This document shows, piece after piece, positions 10,028 through 19,506 of a stretch of 64,000 bases of DNA. Source of the stretch: Paracoccus caeni (GTDB taxonomy: Bacteria > Pseudomonadota > Alphaproteobacteria > Rhodobacterales > Rhodobacteraceae). The position numbers and the translations under genes were made by a program. The notes beneath the pieces were generated by a model. The model was not told where the DNA came from, did not search any database, and saw only the letters and a list, made by a program, of their open reading frames with translations. The stretch lies in the NCBI RefSeq assembly GCF_016629665.1, contig NZ_JAEPRQ010000001.1:310001-374000 (forward strand), in the 5' to 3' direction. The stretch's first letter is position 1. The number at the start of each line of letters is the position of its first letter.

Positions 10028-12142
10028 CTAGGGTTTCAGCGCTGCATCGCGAATTCGCGCCACCTGCGCCACGTCACTTTCCGCTTCCAGCGCGGTCAGC
10101 AGATTGTGCAGATGTTCATGGTCGCGCAATTCTACCTCGACCTCGATCCGGTAGAAATCCGGCTTGCGTGCGATGAATTCGAGGTTCGAGATGTTCGCCC
10201 CCTGCTGCCCGATCAGGGTGCAGATACGGCCAAGAACGCCGGGATCGTGACGGATCGTCAGTTGCAGGATCGTCGAATAGACCGGCGGATGCCGCCCCTC
10301 GCGCCATTGCACATCAATCCAGCGGTCGGGGCTTTCCTCGTATTCCGCCAGAACCGGGCAGTCGATCGCATGAATGACGACGCCCTTGCCGCGATAGGTG
10401 ATGCCCACGATGCGCTCACCCGGCAGCGGATTGCAGCACGGCGCCCGCTGAAACTGCGAATCTGCCTCCAGCCCGGCAAAGGGGCGTTCGCCGTCGATCT
10501 CTTCCCGGTCATGGACCAGATCGGGATACAGAACCTCCAGCACCTCTTTGGCGGAATTTTCGGCGCTGCCGATCCGGGCCAGAAGCTCGTCTGCGTCGTT
10601 AAGACCCATCTGCTTAGCAGCGGTCCGCAGCGCCTTGTCGGTCACCTTGCGCCCGACATGTTCAAAACTGACCCGAACCAGTTCGCGGCCAAGGCGGATG
10701 AAGCGGTCGCGGTCTTCTTCGCGCAAGGACCGCCGGATCGCGGCCTTGGCGCGGCCCGTGACCACAATGTCCAGCCATGTCGCCTGCGGACGTTGACCCG
10801 AGGCTGAGATGATATCGACCGATTGCCCGTTCTTCAGCCGCGTCCATAACGGCACGCGGATGCCATCGACCTTGGCGCCGACACAGGAATTGCCAAGACG
10901 CGTATGGATCGCATAGGCGAAATCGATCGGCGTCGCGCCTTTCGGCAATTGCATGACGTCGCCCTTGGGCGTGAAGACGAAGACCTGATCCTGATACATC
11001 TCAAGCTTTACATGCTCGAGAAATTCGTTGTGATCCTCGCCCTCGAAACGGTCGGTCAGGCTTTCGATCCACTCTGCCGGATTGACCGCAAACGGGTTTT
11101 CCGAGCGGGTACCGTCGCGATAGGCCCAATGCGCAGCCACGCCCGCCTCAGCCACCTCATGCATCTGCCGGGTGCGGATCTGCACCTCGACCCGCTTGCC
11201 GTCGCGGCCCGAAACAGTGGTGTGGATTGAGCGATAGCCGTTCGATTTCGGCTGGCTGATATAATCCTTGAACCGGCCCGGCACCGCCCGCCAGCGGTGA
11301 TGGATCACGCCAAGCGCGCGGTAGCAATCCATTTCCGAGCGGGTGATGATCCGAAAGCCGTAGATGTCGGACAGCCGCGAAAACGCCAACTGCTTTTCCT
11401 GCATCTTCCGCCAGACCGAGAAGGGGCGCTTGGCGCGGCCAAAGACCATCGCCTCGATGCCTTCTTTCTCAAGCTCGGCGCGAATATCGCCGGTGATATG
11501 AGCGATGACATCGCCGGATTCGCGTTGCAGGCTGACGAAGCGGCGGATGATCGATTTGCGTGCTTCCGGATTGATGACCTTGAAGGCCAGATCCTCCAGC
11601 TCTTCGCGCATCCATTGCATGCCCATGCGCCCGGCCAGCGGCGCATAGATATCCATCGTCTCACGCGCCTTTTGCACCTGCTTGTCGGGGCGCATCGACC
11701 GGATCGTGCGCATATTGTGCAGACGGTCGGCCAGCTTGACCAGAATGACGCGCAGATCGCGCGACATCGCCATGAACAGCTTGCGGAAATTTTCGGCCTG
11801 TTTCGAGGCGGTCGAGCTAAGCTGAAGGTTGGTCAGCTTGGTGACGCCATCGACCAGTTCGGCGATCTCTTCGCCAAAGATGGTGGCGACTTCGTCCTTG
11901 GTCGAGCGGGTATCCTCGACCGTGTCATGCAGCAGGGCGGTGACGATGGTGGCATCGTCCAGCCGCATTTCGGTCAGGATGGCGGCGACGGCAATCGGAT
12001 GGGTGAAATAGGGCTCGCCCGAATGGCGGAACTGCCCTTCATGCATCCGCATGCCGTATTCATAGGCATCGCGGATCAGCGTGGAATTGCTGCGGGGATT
12101 GTAGTTGCGGACAAGCGCGATGAGGTCTTCGACGTCGATCAT
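10028..12142 (-). CDS. rsh: Bifunctional (p)ppGpp synthetase/hydrolase (RelA/SpoT homologue, Rsh)
   Basis: Rsh makes and degrades the alarmone (p)ppGpp and so sets the stringent response. The 704-residue protein shows the full long-RSH layout. An HD hydrolase domain (about 20-180) has the intact HDTVEDT motif near 72-78. The synthetase domain follows (RLSDIYGFRII near 255, KSNGYRSIHTTV near 310), then a TGS domain (VFVFTPKGDVMQLPKG near 395-410) and a zinc-finger/CC region (RAPCCNPLPGE). A C-terminal ACT domain covers about 630-704. The retained HDTVED supports hydrolase activity, so the product is bifunctional rather than RelA-like. It follows rpoZ by 27 bases on the same strand. Confidence 0.96.
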   Translation of the reverse strand: MIDVEDLIALVRNYNPRSNSTLIRDAYEYGMRMHEGQFRHSGEPYFTHPIAVAAILTEMRLDDATIVTALLHDTVEDTRSTKDEVATIFGEEIAELVDGVTKLTNLQLSSTASKQAENFRKLFMAMSRDLRVILVKLADRLHNMRTIRSMRPDKQVQKARETMDIYAPLAGRMGMQWMREELEDLAFKVINPEARKSIIRRFVSLQRESGDVIAHITGDIRAELEKEGIEAMVFGRAKRPFSVWRKMQEKQLAFSRLSDIYGFRIITRSEMDCYRALGVIHHRWRAVPGRFKDYISQPKSNGYRSIHTTVSGRDGKRVEVQIRTRQMHEVAEAGVAAHWAYRDGTRSENPFAVNPAEWIESLTDRFEGEDHNEFLEHVKLEMYQDQVFVFTPKGDVMQLPKGATPIDFAYAIHTRLGNSCVGAKVDGIRVPLWTRLKNGQSVDIISASGQRPQATWLDIVVTGRAKAAIRRSLREEDRDRFIRLGRELVRVSFEHVGRKVTDKALRTAAKQMGLNDADELLARIGSAENSAKEVLEVLYPDLVHDREEIDGERPFAGLEADSQFQRAPCCNPLPGERIVGITYRGKGVVIHAIDCPVLAEYEESPDRWIDVQWREGRHPPVYSTILQLTIRHDPGVLGRICTLIGQQGANISNLEFIARKPDFYRIEVEVELRDHEHLHNLLTALEAESDVAQVARIRDAALKP

Positions 12143-12169
12143 GATCCTGACGAAGACCCCATGAAATCC

Positions 12170-12523
12170 TTAGCGCTGGTTAGCTTCCAGCATCATGCGC
12201 AACATCCGCTCTTCCGATTCTTCATCGGCGGGTTTCGGGCGGTCCATTTCTGCACCCAGAAGCAGCGCCATCGCGTCTTCTTCCGGCTCATCGACCTCGA
12301 TCTGGGTCTGGGTCGATTCAATCATCCGCTCGCGCAGGTCATCGACCGGCTGGGTCTCGTCGGCGATCTCGCGCAGGGCGACGACCGGGTTCTTGTCGTT
12401 GTCGCGATCCACGGTCGGCTGGCTGCCGGTCGCGATTTCACGGGCACGATGCGAGGCAAGCATCACCAGATCAAAGCGGTTGGGTACTTTGTCGACGCAA
12501 TCTTCAACCGTTACGCGGGCCAT
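12170..12523 (-). CDS. rpoZ: RNA polymerase omega subunit RpoZ
   Basis: This small subunit binds and stabilises the beta-prime subunit of RNA polymerase and helps ppGpp bind the enzyme in proteobacteria. The 117-residue product begins [20 protein letters not shown] and has the ASHRAREI core helix around 25-32, both omega signatures. The C-terminal extension rich in Glu and Asp is common in alphaproteobacterial omega. The start follows AGGTGAG. Its place between folK and rsh is conserved in the class and makes functional sense, since omega forms part of a ppGpp site. Confidence 0.96.
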   Translation of the reverse strand: MARVTVEDCVDKVPNRFDLVMLASHRAREIATGSQPTVDRDNDKNPVVALREIADETQPVDDLRERMIESTQTQIEVDEPEEDAMALLLGAEMDRPKPADEESEERMLRMMLEANQR

Positions 12524-12593
12524 GTCTCACCTGTGTGTTCGAATCGAATTTCCGGGGCGGAAGCCGAGTATCTGGCGCTCCGCCGCGTAAATG

Positions 12594-13193
12594 TCAAGGA
12601 AACCCCGCCGATGAATGGGTTGGCAGGGGGTGCATTCCGGTCGTTCCGTCCGGTCCAAGCGCGGCAAGCATCTCAATGACGCTGCGTCCGGTCAAGGGGT
12701 GGCGCCAGCCGGGGGCGATTTCCGCCGTCGGCGCCAGGACGAAACCGCGATCCTGCATCCGCGGATGCGGCAGAATCAATTGGTTGGGCGCCTCACGCAA
12801 CTGTGCCTCACGCGGCAGGTTGATCCAGTTGCGAAGGGTGGCCATATCCGGCAGGATCATGTCGTCAAAGGCGATCAGGTCAAGATCCAGAACCCGCGCC
12901 GACCAGCGACCGCCGCTGCGGTCGCGGCCGAAATCGGCCTCGATCCGATGAAGACGTTCAAGAAGCTGGCTGGCAGAGAGCAAAGTGGAGATTGTCGCGG
13001 CAGCATTGACATAATCGGGCCCGGCCCCGGGCGGGTCGGCGGGTGTCAGCCAAAACCGACTGACGGCGGTTATTGTAATATCTTGCCCGTCGTGCAGAAT
13101 ATTCGTCGCCGCTTGCAGCGTTTCACTCGCGCTGCCTGCCGTGGACGCCAGATTGGCACCTAAAGCAACCAAACCTAAAGACAACTTTCTCAT
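12594..13193 (-). CDS. folK: 2-amino-4-hydroxy-6-hydroxymethyldihydropteridine diphosphokinase FolK
   Basis: FolK transfers pyrophosphate from ATP to 6-hydroxymethyl-dihydropterin, a step in folate synthesis. The 199-residue product has the N-terminal LVALGANL motif (residues 8-15) and YVNAAATI near 61. The family signature RDRSGGRWSARVLDLDLI lies near 90-107 with the catalytic DLDL acids, and the downstream LILPHPRMQDRGFVL stretch is intact. It reads leftward ahead of rpoZ, 70 bases away. It is somewhat longer than the E. coli enzyme (159 residues), mainly from loop insertions and a C-terminal tail. Confidence 0.93.
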   Translation of the reverse strand: MRKLSLGLVALGANLASTAGSASETLQAATNILHDGQDITITAVSRFWLTPADPPGAGPDYVNAAATISTLLSASQLLERLHRIEADFGRDRSGGRWSARVLDLDLIAFDDMILPDMATLRNWINLPREAQLREAPNQLILPHPRMQDRGFVLAPTAEIAPGWRHPLTGRSVIEMLAALGPDGTTGMHPLPTHSSAGFP

Positions 13194-13304
13194 CCCGATG
13201 CTTGCGTCCTAAATTGATCCCCGGCCCGGACCGCAACTAGCCAGTTCCCTCACCCTGGCGCGGACCGAAACTAAAACGAGCAAGTCTCACTGAAGGCAAC
13301 AGGA

Positions 13305-13856
13305 ATGTTTTACAAAGACGACCGCTTGGCGATTTTCATCGACGGCGCCAACCTCTACGCCGCCGCGAAATCACTGGGCTTTGATATCGATTACAAGCTG
13401 CTGCGACAGGAGTTCGATCGCCGTGGCAAGTTGATGCGTGCCTACTATTACACAGCCCTGATGGAAGGTGAGGACTATTCCCCAATTCGACCGCTGGTCG
13501 ACTGGCTGCATTACAACGGCTATTGCGTGGTCACCAAACCGGCGAAGGAATATACCGACGCCATGGGCCGTCGCAAAGTGAAGGGGAACATGGACATCGA
13601 GCTTACAATCGATGCCATGCAGCTTGCACCGCGTCTTGACCATGCGGTGCTGTTCTCTGGCGACGGTGACTTTCGCCCTCTGATCGAGGCGTTGCAGCGT
13701 CAGGGCGTCAGGGTTTCGGTCGTCTCGACCATCCGGTCTCAACCACCGATGATTGCGGACGACCTGCGCCGTCAGGCAGACAACTTCATCGAGCTTGATG
13801 CATTGCGCGACATCATCGGACGTCCGCCGCGCGAACCGCAGCAAAACGGCGACTAA
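13305..13856 (+). CDS. NYN domain protein (LabA/DUF88-like PIN-fold, putative RNase)
   Basis: The 183-residue product has the NYN/LabA pattern: an N-terminal IFIDGANLY (about 10-18) and YYYTALMEGED (about 47-57). The acidic motif GNMDIELTIDAM (about 89-100) and FSGDGDFRPLIEALQRQG (about 112-129) follow. The conserved Asp residues D13, D92 and D115/D117 correspond to the metal site of PIN-fold nucleases, so an RNA-cleaving role is possible. None has been shown for this one. The gene is single and divergent from folK; an inverted repeat follows its stop. I leave the symbol empty because labA and uppP-type names are not certain here. Confidence 0.85.
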   Translation: MFYKDDRLAIFIDGANLYAAAKSLGFDIDYKLLRQEFDRRGKLMRAYYYTALMEGEDYSPIRPLVDWLHYNGYCVVTKPAKEYTDAMGRRKVKGNMDIELTIDAMQLAPRLDHAVLFSGDGDFRPLIEALQRQGVRVSVVSTIRSQPPMIADDLRRQADNFIELDALRDIIGRPPREPQQNGD

Positions 13857-13880
13857 GTTCGCCCGCTATTACAATCGATC

Positions 13881-13909
13881 TCGCCCGCGCAACCGTACAG
13901 CGCGGGCGA
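13881..13909 (+). terminator. Hairpin after the NYN gene
   Basis: A perfect 10-bp GC stem (13881-13890 with 13900-13909) and a 9-base loop start 25 bases after the stop codon. Only a weak T-rich stretch follows (GTCGTTTGTGG), so it is a probable but not textbook intrinsic terminator. Confidence 0.6.
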
Positions 13910-13965
13910 TGTCGTTTGTGGTGAGTTGTTGTCTGCGCAATAGCCCCCGTCATGGCCAAGCGCTG

Positions 13966-14059
13966 CCTCAATCAGCACATTGATTTGCTTATTGAGGTGG
14001 CGATGGTTTCCAGGACAATTGTCATCGGCAAGGGAATTGGTCGGGCGATTATCACCTAA
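13966..14059 (+). promoter_or_regulatory. Alternative hairpins in front of an 18-codon leader-like ORF
   Basis: CCTCAAT (13966-13972) can pair with ATTGAGG (13991-13997), which covers a GAGGTGG ribosome-binding site (13994-14000). The overlapping TCAAT (13968-13972) can instead pair with ATTGA (13979-13983), which would leave the site free. The site precedes ATG 14003 and an 18-codon frame ending at 14059. The arrangement looks like a translational switch or leader peptide, but no downstream gene on this strand is intact. I cannot exclude chance. Confidence 0.3.
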
Positions 14060-14226
14060 ACAGAATGATCGCCAATACGCCTGAAGGTGCGACGATTCGC
14101 ATCGTTCAATGACAAGTTTCGGGCAGGGAACGCAAGGAACTGGTCAACGAATGGAAAGAGCGCCTGTCGGGGCGCTCTGTAGAGATCATTCTTATGGATA
14201 ATATTCTGGACTTCAGAGACTTCTGA
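13996..14226 (+). pseudogene. Degraded coding remnant interrupted by one in-frame TGA
   Basis: One frame runs 38 codons to a TGA at 14110-14112 and then continues for another 37 codons to a TGA at 14224-14226. The translation on both sides looks protein-like, with segments such as GNWSGDYHLNRMIANTPEG and, after the stop, ERKELVNEWKERLSG and VEIILMDNILDFRDF. There is no usable start codon at its head. The base composition is visibly less GC-rich than the neighbours. I do not recognise the family. A decayed, perhaps transferred, gene is the simplest reading. Confidence 0.35.
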
Positions 14227-14233
14227 AAGACAA

Positions 14234-15877
14234 CTAGACCAGCCGCCCTTCTTCCATCGCCGCCCGCACGAAGCCCGCGAATAGCGGCGCCGGATCGAAG
14301 GGTTTTGACTTCAGCTCGGGGTGCGATTGCACGCCAATGAACCACGGGTGATCCGCGTATTCGACTGCTTCCGGCAGCCGGTCATCCGGTGACATCCCCG
14401 AGAACGACATGCCCGCATCTTCCAGCTTGCCGCGATAGGACACATCAACCTCGTAGCGGTGACGGTGGCGGTCCTCGATCTCGGTCGCGCCGCCGTAAAC
14501 GGCAGAGATCTTCGAATCCGGCTTCAGGATCGCCGTATAGGCGCCCAGCCGCATCGTGCCGCCCTTGTCGTCGCTCAGCTTGCGCTGGACGGTGTAATTT
14601 CCCTGCACCCATTCCTTGAGGTGATAAACGACCGGAGTGAACCGCGCCGCGCCCGCCTCGTGATCGAATTCCTCGGAACCGGCATCGGGCATGTCGGCCA
14701 GATTGCGTGCAGCCTCGATCACCGCCATCTGCATGCCCAGACAGATGCCCAGATAGGGCACGTTCTTTTCGCGGGCATAGCGGGCCGCGGTGACCATCCC
14801 CTCGGTCCCGCGCTCGCCAAAGCCACCCGGAACGATAACGCCGTGATAGCCGTCCAGCAGATGCGCGCCTTCGCCTTCCAGCTTTTCGCTATCGACCCAA
14901 TCGGCCTTGACCCGCACCCGGTTGGCCATGCCGCCATGGGTCAGCGCCTCGGCGATGGATTTATAGGCATCCTCAAGCTGGGTGTATTTGCCGACGATGG
15001 CGACCCTGACCTCGCCCTCGGCATTGGTCAGGCGGTCCATCACGTCTTCCCATTTCGACAGGTCAGGACGCGGGGCAGGGCTGATCTGGAAGGCATCCAG
15101 CACGGCGCGGTCCAGACCGGCGCGGTGATAGGCCAGGGGGGCTTCATAGATCGATTTCAGATCATAGGCCGGAATGACCGCATCAGGGCGGACATTGCAG
15201 AACAGCGCAATCTTGGCGCGTTCCTTTTCCGGGATCGGATGTTCGCTGCGGCAGACCAGCACATCCGGGGCAAGGCCAATGGATTGCAGCTCTTTGACGC
15301 TGTGCTGCGTCGGCTTGGTCTTCAACTCTCCCGAGGCCGACAGATAGGGCAGCAGCGTCAGGTGCATCAGGATGCAATCGCCGCGCGGGCGTTCATGGGT
15401 GAACTGGCGAATCGCCTCGAAGAAGGGCAGGCCCTCGATATCGCCGACGGTGCCGCCGATCTCGCACAGCATGAAATCGACCTCTTCATCGCCGATCGAC
15501 AGGAAGTCTTTGATCTCATTGGTGACGTGCGGAATGACCTGAATGGTCTTGCCCAGATATTCGCCGCGCCGTTCCTTCTCCAGCACGTTCGAATAGATCC
15601 GCCCCGAGGACACGCTGTCCGTCCTGCGCGCCGAAACGCCGGTGAAACGCTCGTAATGGCCAAGGTCCAGATCGGTCTCGGCCCCGTCATCGGTGACGAA
15701 AACCTCGCCATGCTCAAAGGGGCTCATCGTGCCCGGATCGACGTTCAGATAGGGGTCCAGCTTGCGCAGCCTGACGGTATAGCCCCGAGCCTGCAGCAAG
15801 GCGCCCAGTGCCGCCGAAGCCAGCCCTTTGCCAAGACTGGAAACCACGCCGCCGGTGATGAAAATGTATCGCGCCAT
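14234..15877 (-). CDS. pyrG: CTP synthase PyrG
   Basis: PyrG aminates UTP to CTP using glutamine and ATP. The 547-residue product has the synthase domain starting [17 protein letters not shown] with a P-loop-like [14 protein letters not shown] (about 8-21) and the [15 protein letters not shown] stretch. The class I glutamine amidotransferase domain (about 295-545) carries the nucleophile Cys in GICLGMQM and the His-Glu pair in [11 protein letters not shown]. The length is standard. A long inverted repeat lies in its 5' leader. It is downstream of secG on the same strand, with a terminator-like hairpin between. Confidence 0.97.
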   Translation of the reverse strand: MARYIFITGGVVSSLGKGLASAALGALLQARGYTVRLRKLDPYLNVDPGTMSPFEHGEVFVTDDGAETDLDLGHYERFTGVSARRTDSVSSGRIYSNVLEKERRGEYLGKTIQVIPHVTNEIKDFLSIGDEEVDFMLCEIGGTVGDIEGLPFFEAIRQFTHERPRGDCILMHLTLLPYLSASGELKTKPTQHSVKELQSIGLAPDVLVCRSEHPIPEKERAKIALFCNVRPDAVIPAYDLKSIYEAPLAYHRAGLDRAVLDAFQISPAPRPDLSKWEDVMDRLTNAEGEVRVAIVGKYTQLEDAYKSIAEALTHGGMANRVRVKADWVDSEKLEGEGAHLLDGYHGVIVPGGFGERGTEGMVTAARYAREKNVPYLGICLGMQMAVIEAARNLADMPDAGSEEFDHEAGAARFTPVVYHLKEWVQGNYTVQRKLSDDKGGTMRLGAYTAILKPDSKISAVYGGATEIEDRHRHRYEVDVSYRGKLEDAGMSFSGMSPDDRLPEAVEYADHPWFIGVQSHPELKSKPFDPAPLFAGFVRAAMEEGRLV

Positions 15878-15882
15878 GAGGC

Positions 15883-15937
15883 CCCCGTGATGTCCAAATA
15901 TTCGATATTCTGCGGGCCAGATAAGCCAGCATCACGG
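15883..15937 (-). promoter_or_regulatory. Inverted repeat in the pyrG 5' leader
   Basis: A 9-base perfect repeat, CCCGTGATG (15883-15891) against CATCACGGG (15929-15937), begins 6 bases before the pyrG start. In the transcript the start-proximal arm contains part of the purine-rich ribosome-binding stretch, so folding could limit initiation. In other bacteria pyrG is controlled by CTP through its leader. Whether that holds here is inference. Confidence 0.4.
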
Positions 15938-15991
15938 GACTCAATGCATATACCATTCGGCCCGTGGCCGCAATGGACCGCAAGTTGATGT

Positions 15992-16012
15992 GGGGCAGAT
16001 TTATTCTGCCCC
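15992..16012 (-). terminator. Terminator-like hairpin after secG
   Basis: An 8-bp stem (15992-15999 with 16005-16012) with an AT loop sits 16 bases after the secG stop on the leftward strand. No long T-run follows, so termination may be partial. Confidence 0.5.
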
Positions 16013-16027
16013 TAGCTGTTGTGTGAC

Positions 16028-16543
16028 TTAATTCGCTGGTGCGGGCGGGGTCGATGCATCCGCAGGCGCTTCTGCCGGGGCAGTCTCAGCCGCAGCCGGT
16101 GCTTCTGCGGCAGGCGGGCTCACCGCTTCCGCGGCCGGCGCCTCGGTCGTCGCCGCAGGCTCGCTGGCTGCCGGAGCGGCCGCGCCCGGCGTCGGCGGGG
16201 TCAGCGGATCACCGCTGGTCGTCGGCGGCGGAGTATAGGTCGGCAGGCTCGGCGTGGTCGATTCCTGACGGCTGGCCGGAACGCCCAACTGATCCATGAT
16301 CGAGCTGGTCGAAACCTGACGCGCCGCAATGATCGTCAGCGCGATCGAGGTGCAGAAAATGGCGATGCCGAAAATCCAGGTCAGCCGGGTCAGCGCATTG
16401 GCCGCCTGACGGCCCGTCATGACGCCATTGCCGCCACCACCGCCGCCCATGCCCAGACCACCACCTTCCGAGCGTTGCAGCAGAACCACCCCGGTCAGCA
16501 GGACTGCAAGAATCAGATGGACGGTCAGGACGACGTTTTCCAC
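16028..16543 (-). CDS. secG: Protein translocase subunit SecG
   Basis: SecG is the small membrane subunit of the SecYEG channel. The product has two membrane helices: residues 4-22 (VVLTVHLILAVLLTGVVLL) and about 52-72. Between them is the conserved LLQRSEGGGLGMGGGG loop. The 171 residues exceed the E. coli protein (110) because of a C-terminal Ala/Pro/Thr-rich low-complexity tail, which is common in alphaproteobacteria. The start is GTG 16543 with AAGG upstream. Confidence 0.93.
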   Translation of the reverse strand: MENVVLTVHLILAVLLTGVVLLQRSEGGGLGMGGGGGGNGVMTGRQAANALTRLTWIFGIAIFCTSIALTIIAARQVSTSSIMDQLGVPASRQESTTPSLPTYTPPPTTSGDPLTPPTPGAAAPAASEPAATTEAPAAEAVSPPAAEAPAAAETAPAEAPADASTPPAPAN

Positions 16544-16625
16544 GGCATTCGGCCTTTCATTTGCGGACGCGCCTATCTAGTCACCGAAGCGAGTGATGGC
16601 AAGCAGAGTGTCCGCAAAGGCAAAC

Positions 16626-18059
16626 ATGGCTGCATTGATGATACAGGGCACGGGCTCGAATGTCGGGAAATCGCTGCTGGTGGCGGGGCTGTGCCGCGCG
16701 GCGTGGCGTCGCGGCCTGTCGGTCGCACCGTTCAAGCCGCAGAATATGTCGAACAATGCAGCCGTGACCGTCGATGGCGGCGAAATCGGTCGCGCGCAGG
16801 CATTGCAGGCCCGCGCCTCTGGTCTGCAACCGTTGACCGACATGAATCCGGTGCTGCTGAAGCCCGAAACCGATACCGGCGCGCAGGTCATTCTGCACGG
16901 CCAGCCCATCGCCCGGGCCGAGGCGCGCGACTATGCCGCCCTGCGCCCGCGACTGTTGCAGGGCGTGCTGGACAGTTTCGCCCGCCTGTCCGCCGCACAT
17001 GATCTTGTGATCGTGGAAGGCGCCGGCAGCCCGGCAGAGATCAACCTGCGCCCGCGCGACATCGCCAATATGGGCTTTGCCACGGCAGCGGGCGTGCCGG
17101 TCATTCTGGCTGGCGACATCGATCGCGGCGGCGTCATCGCCCAGATCGTCGGCACGCAGGCGGTGCTGGACCCCGCCGATGCCGCGATGATCCGGGGCTT
17201 CCTCATCAACAAGTTCCGAGGCGACCTTTCGCTTTTCGAGGATGGCTATCGCATGATCGCCGACCGCACCGGCTGGCCCGGCTTCGGCGTCTTGCCGTGG
17301 TTCCCCGATGCGCACCGCCTGCCAGCCGAGGATGCTGTGGATCTGCGCGCCTCACGCGGCACCGGCCTGCATATCGTCTGCCTGACCCTGTCGCGCATCG
17401 CCAATTTCGACGACCTCGACCCGCTGGCGGCTGAGCCGGGCGTGAAACTGACCATGCTCGGCCCCGGTCGCCCGATCCCTGCCGATGCCGATCTTGTGGT
17501 GATCCCCGGCACTAAATCGACGCTGGGCGATCTGGCGTTCCTGCGCGCGCAAGGCTGGGACATCGACCTTGCCGCCCATATCCGGCGCGGCGGCCATGTG
17601 CTGGGCCTCTGCGGCGGCTATCAGATGCTGGGCGGCAGCATCCACGACCCGCAGGGCAGCGACGGCACGCCGGGGCAGGTGAAGGCGCTTGGCCATCTGA
17701 ACATCGAAACCCACATGGCCACCGAAAAGCGCCTCGAACAGATCACCGGCAGGGCACTGGACCAACCCGTTTCCGGCTATGAGATCCATATCGGGCGCAG
17801 CACCGGCCCCGACTGCAACCGCCCCTTCGCCCATATCCCGCATCCCGATGGCGCGATCAGCCCGGATGGCCGGATCATGGGAACCTATCTGCACGGGCTC
17901 TTTTCGAATGACAGCTTCCGGGCCGCCTTCCTCGCCCGTCTCGGCACTACCTCGCAGCCGGGATACGAGGCGGGCATAGACCAGACACTCGACGCCCTCG
18001 CCCAGCACCTCGAAACCCATCTGGACATCGACGCCCTGCTGGCACTGGCCCAAACCTAA
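16626..18059 (+). CDS. cobQ: Cobyric acid synthase CobQ
   Basis: CobQ amidates four side chains of adenosylcobyrinic diamide with glutamine and ATP in B12 synthesis. The product (477 residues) has an N-terminal dethiobiotin-synthetase-like domain with [12 protein letters not shown] (5-16), KPQNMSNNA near 38 and [12 protein letters not shown] near 133. The class I amidotransferase domain has the Cys in [10 protein letters not shown] near 330 and the late His in YLHGLF. I chose ATG 16626 because AAAGG lies 6 bases upstream and it begins at the conserved N-terminus. It stands alone, with no other cob gene in the window, and no cobalamin riboswitch was seen in the short upstream gap. Confidence 0.95.
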   Translation: MAALMIQGTGSNVGKSLLVAGLCRAAWRRGLSVAPFKPQNMSNNAAVTVDGGEIGRAQALQARASGLQPLTDMNPVLLKPETDTGAQVILHGQPIARAEARDYAALRPRLLQGVLDSFARLSAAHDLVIVEGAGSPAEINLRPRDIANMGFATAAGVPVILAGDIDRGGVIAQIVGTQAVLDPADAAMIRGFLINKFRGDLSLFEDGYRMIADRTGWPGFGVLPWFPDAHRLPAEDAVDLRASRGTGLHIVCLTLSRIANFDDLDPLAAEPGVKLTMLGPGRPIPADADLVVIPGTKSTLGDLAFLRAQGWDIDLAAHIRRGGHVLGLCGGYQMLGGSIHDPQGSDGTPGQVKALGHLNIETHMATEKRLEQITGRALDQPVSGYEIHIGRSTGPDCNRPFAHIPHPDGAISPDGRIMGTYLHGLFSNDSFRAAFLARLGTTSQPGYEAGIDQTLDALAQHLETHLDIDALLALAQT

Positions 18060-18186
18060 CCAGTCGCCCCGACATATTTCCCACCCATATCGCGCCCGGA
18101 TCTTGCCGGGCGGACGGAGGTCGAGAGCCTTGCCACCGTCGGGCCATCCCCTATCCTCGCCTCATTCAAACGGCATGGTTCATAGA

Positions 18187-19374
18187 ATGAAGCTATTTCA
18201 GACCTTATCCACATTCGGGCGACGCCTTTTCCTGAAGGCAGGCGGAGCCGCTCTTTTATCGACCTCAGGCGGGATCAGCATGGCCGCCCCCAAAATTGGC
18301 AGCCCGCTTGAACAGGCGCTTGCTGCCTTGCGCCCCGGAATGCCCGTTCAGCGCGTGGCCGAGGCGATGGGCGATCTTTGGGTTCCTCCTGCGCCGCATA
18401 AGGGCGGCGAGATCGACCTTCTTGAAAACAGCCATGGCGTCGTGATCCGTCTCGACCGCGACGATGTGATCGGAGCGATCACCTATAACTGGCGCTTCAC
18501 GGGTGCCCCGGTGGCAGGGTTCCAGATGGGAATGACGCTGGCCAAGGCCCGCACCGCCGACCCGGGTCTTCAGATTGGTGAGGATCAACCGATGATGCGC
18601 GGCGTCCGCTTTGGCCATCGGCAGCTTCCTGATGGCGCCTACCTGAATGTCAAGTTCACGCTGGAAAAGGTGAATGAGATTACGATCCGGAATCGAACGG
18701 CCGAATACCGCGAGCCCTTCGCGCCGCCCTATCCGGCACCATCGGGTGAACCGGGGGCGCCCTTTGCGGATGTGAATTTCAAGCTTGTGGTGCTGTCATC
18801 GCTGCTTGATGCGAAGGCGCTTGACCTCGGTACACCCGAACAACTGGCACAGCATGTCCTTGGTCGCCCGGTCGATCTGGAGGATGAGGGCTATGATTTG
18901 ATCCCAGAAGTCCTCGACTATCTCGCCCGCTATCCGCTGGATGCCGCACTGCTGGCGCAATGCCGAGAAATCGTCTTCGATGGCGGCAACGAGATCTATA
19001 CTTTTCCCTACTATTTCTGGAGCGGAGAGGATGAATCTTTCGATGTCACCTCTCTGACCGGCATCGAACATTGCACCAACCTGACAAGCACTCACGCGAT
19101 CTCGATGATAGAGATGGTGGACATCAAGGATGTGACCGGCCTGCCTCGACTGGAGCGGCTCTCGATCAGCGTTGATCATGGCAATCTCAATGCGCTCCGA
19201 GACATCCCCAGCCTGAAATCGTTTCGCCTTCTCGATACGGACGCCTACCGCGACGCGATGACACCGGGACATCCGACCCGAACCCTGCTGGATGAGTTGA
19301 AGCGGCGCGGGGTCAAGATTTACGTCAGCCCGACGACTTGGCCCGGCGCGGCCCGCCCAATACCTTTCGAGTGA
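18187..19374 (+). CDS. Tat-exported orphan protein (possible DUF6892-like)
   Basis: This 395-residue protein carries a twin-arginine signal: RRLFLKAGGAALLSTSGG around residues 12-29, so export folded to the periplasm is likely. The mature part has two regions. An N-terminal half reads LEQALAALRPGMPVQRVAEAMG and contains strands around GVVIRLDRDDVIGAITYNW. A C-terminal half from about 180 (FADVNFKLVVLSSLLDAKALDLG) ends in leucine-rich-like segments listing TSLTGIEHCTNLTS, VTGLPRLERLSIS and LRDIPSLKSFRLLD. The second half resembles DUF6892 proteins, as I remember them, but I am not certain. The gene is single; a REP-like palindrome follows it. No function is assigned. Confidence 0.7.
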   Translation: MKLFQTLSTFGRRLFLKAGGAALLSTSGGISMAAPKIGSPLEQALAALRPGMPVQRVAEAMGDLWVPPAPHKGGEIDLLENSHGVVIRLDRDDVIGAITYNWRFTGAPVAGFQMGMTLAKARTADPGLQIGEDQPMMRGVRFGHRQLPDGAYLNVKFTLEKVNEITIRNRTAEYREPFAPPYPAPSGEPGAPFADVNFKLVVLSSLLDAKALDLGTPEQLAQHVLGRPVDLEDEGYDLIPEVLDYLARYPLDAALLAQCREIVFDGGNEIYTFPYYFWSGEDESFDVTSLTGIEHCTNLTSTHAISMIEMVDIKDVTGLPRLERLSISVDHGNLNALRDIPSLKSFRLLDTDAYRDAMTPGHPTRTLLDELKRRGVKIYVSPTTWPGAARPIPFE

Positions 19375-19506
19375 TCGGGGTTCCGCGCCGTTGCACGCGG
19401 CGCGGCTCTCTCTCATCGGAATGCAGCGGCCTAACCGGACGATCCTTTCGGCCCTTGATGTCCCGAAAGCACCCCAACCAAGGCACATTCGCCGGGCTTC
19501 TTCTTT

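Noticed and set aside
12524-12593. A tRNA-like GTTCGAATC stretch between rpoZ and folK
   Set aside because: Only the T-arm-like word is present; no acceptor stem or anticodon arm can be folded around it.
14459-15988. A 509-codon plus-strand frame across pyrG
   Set aside because: Antisense to complete pyrG; composition typical of a shadow frame.
16544-16625. Cobalamin riboswitch before cobQ
   Set aside because: The gap is only about 80 bases and lacks the B12 box; it is too short for the class.
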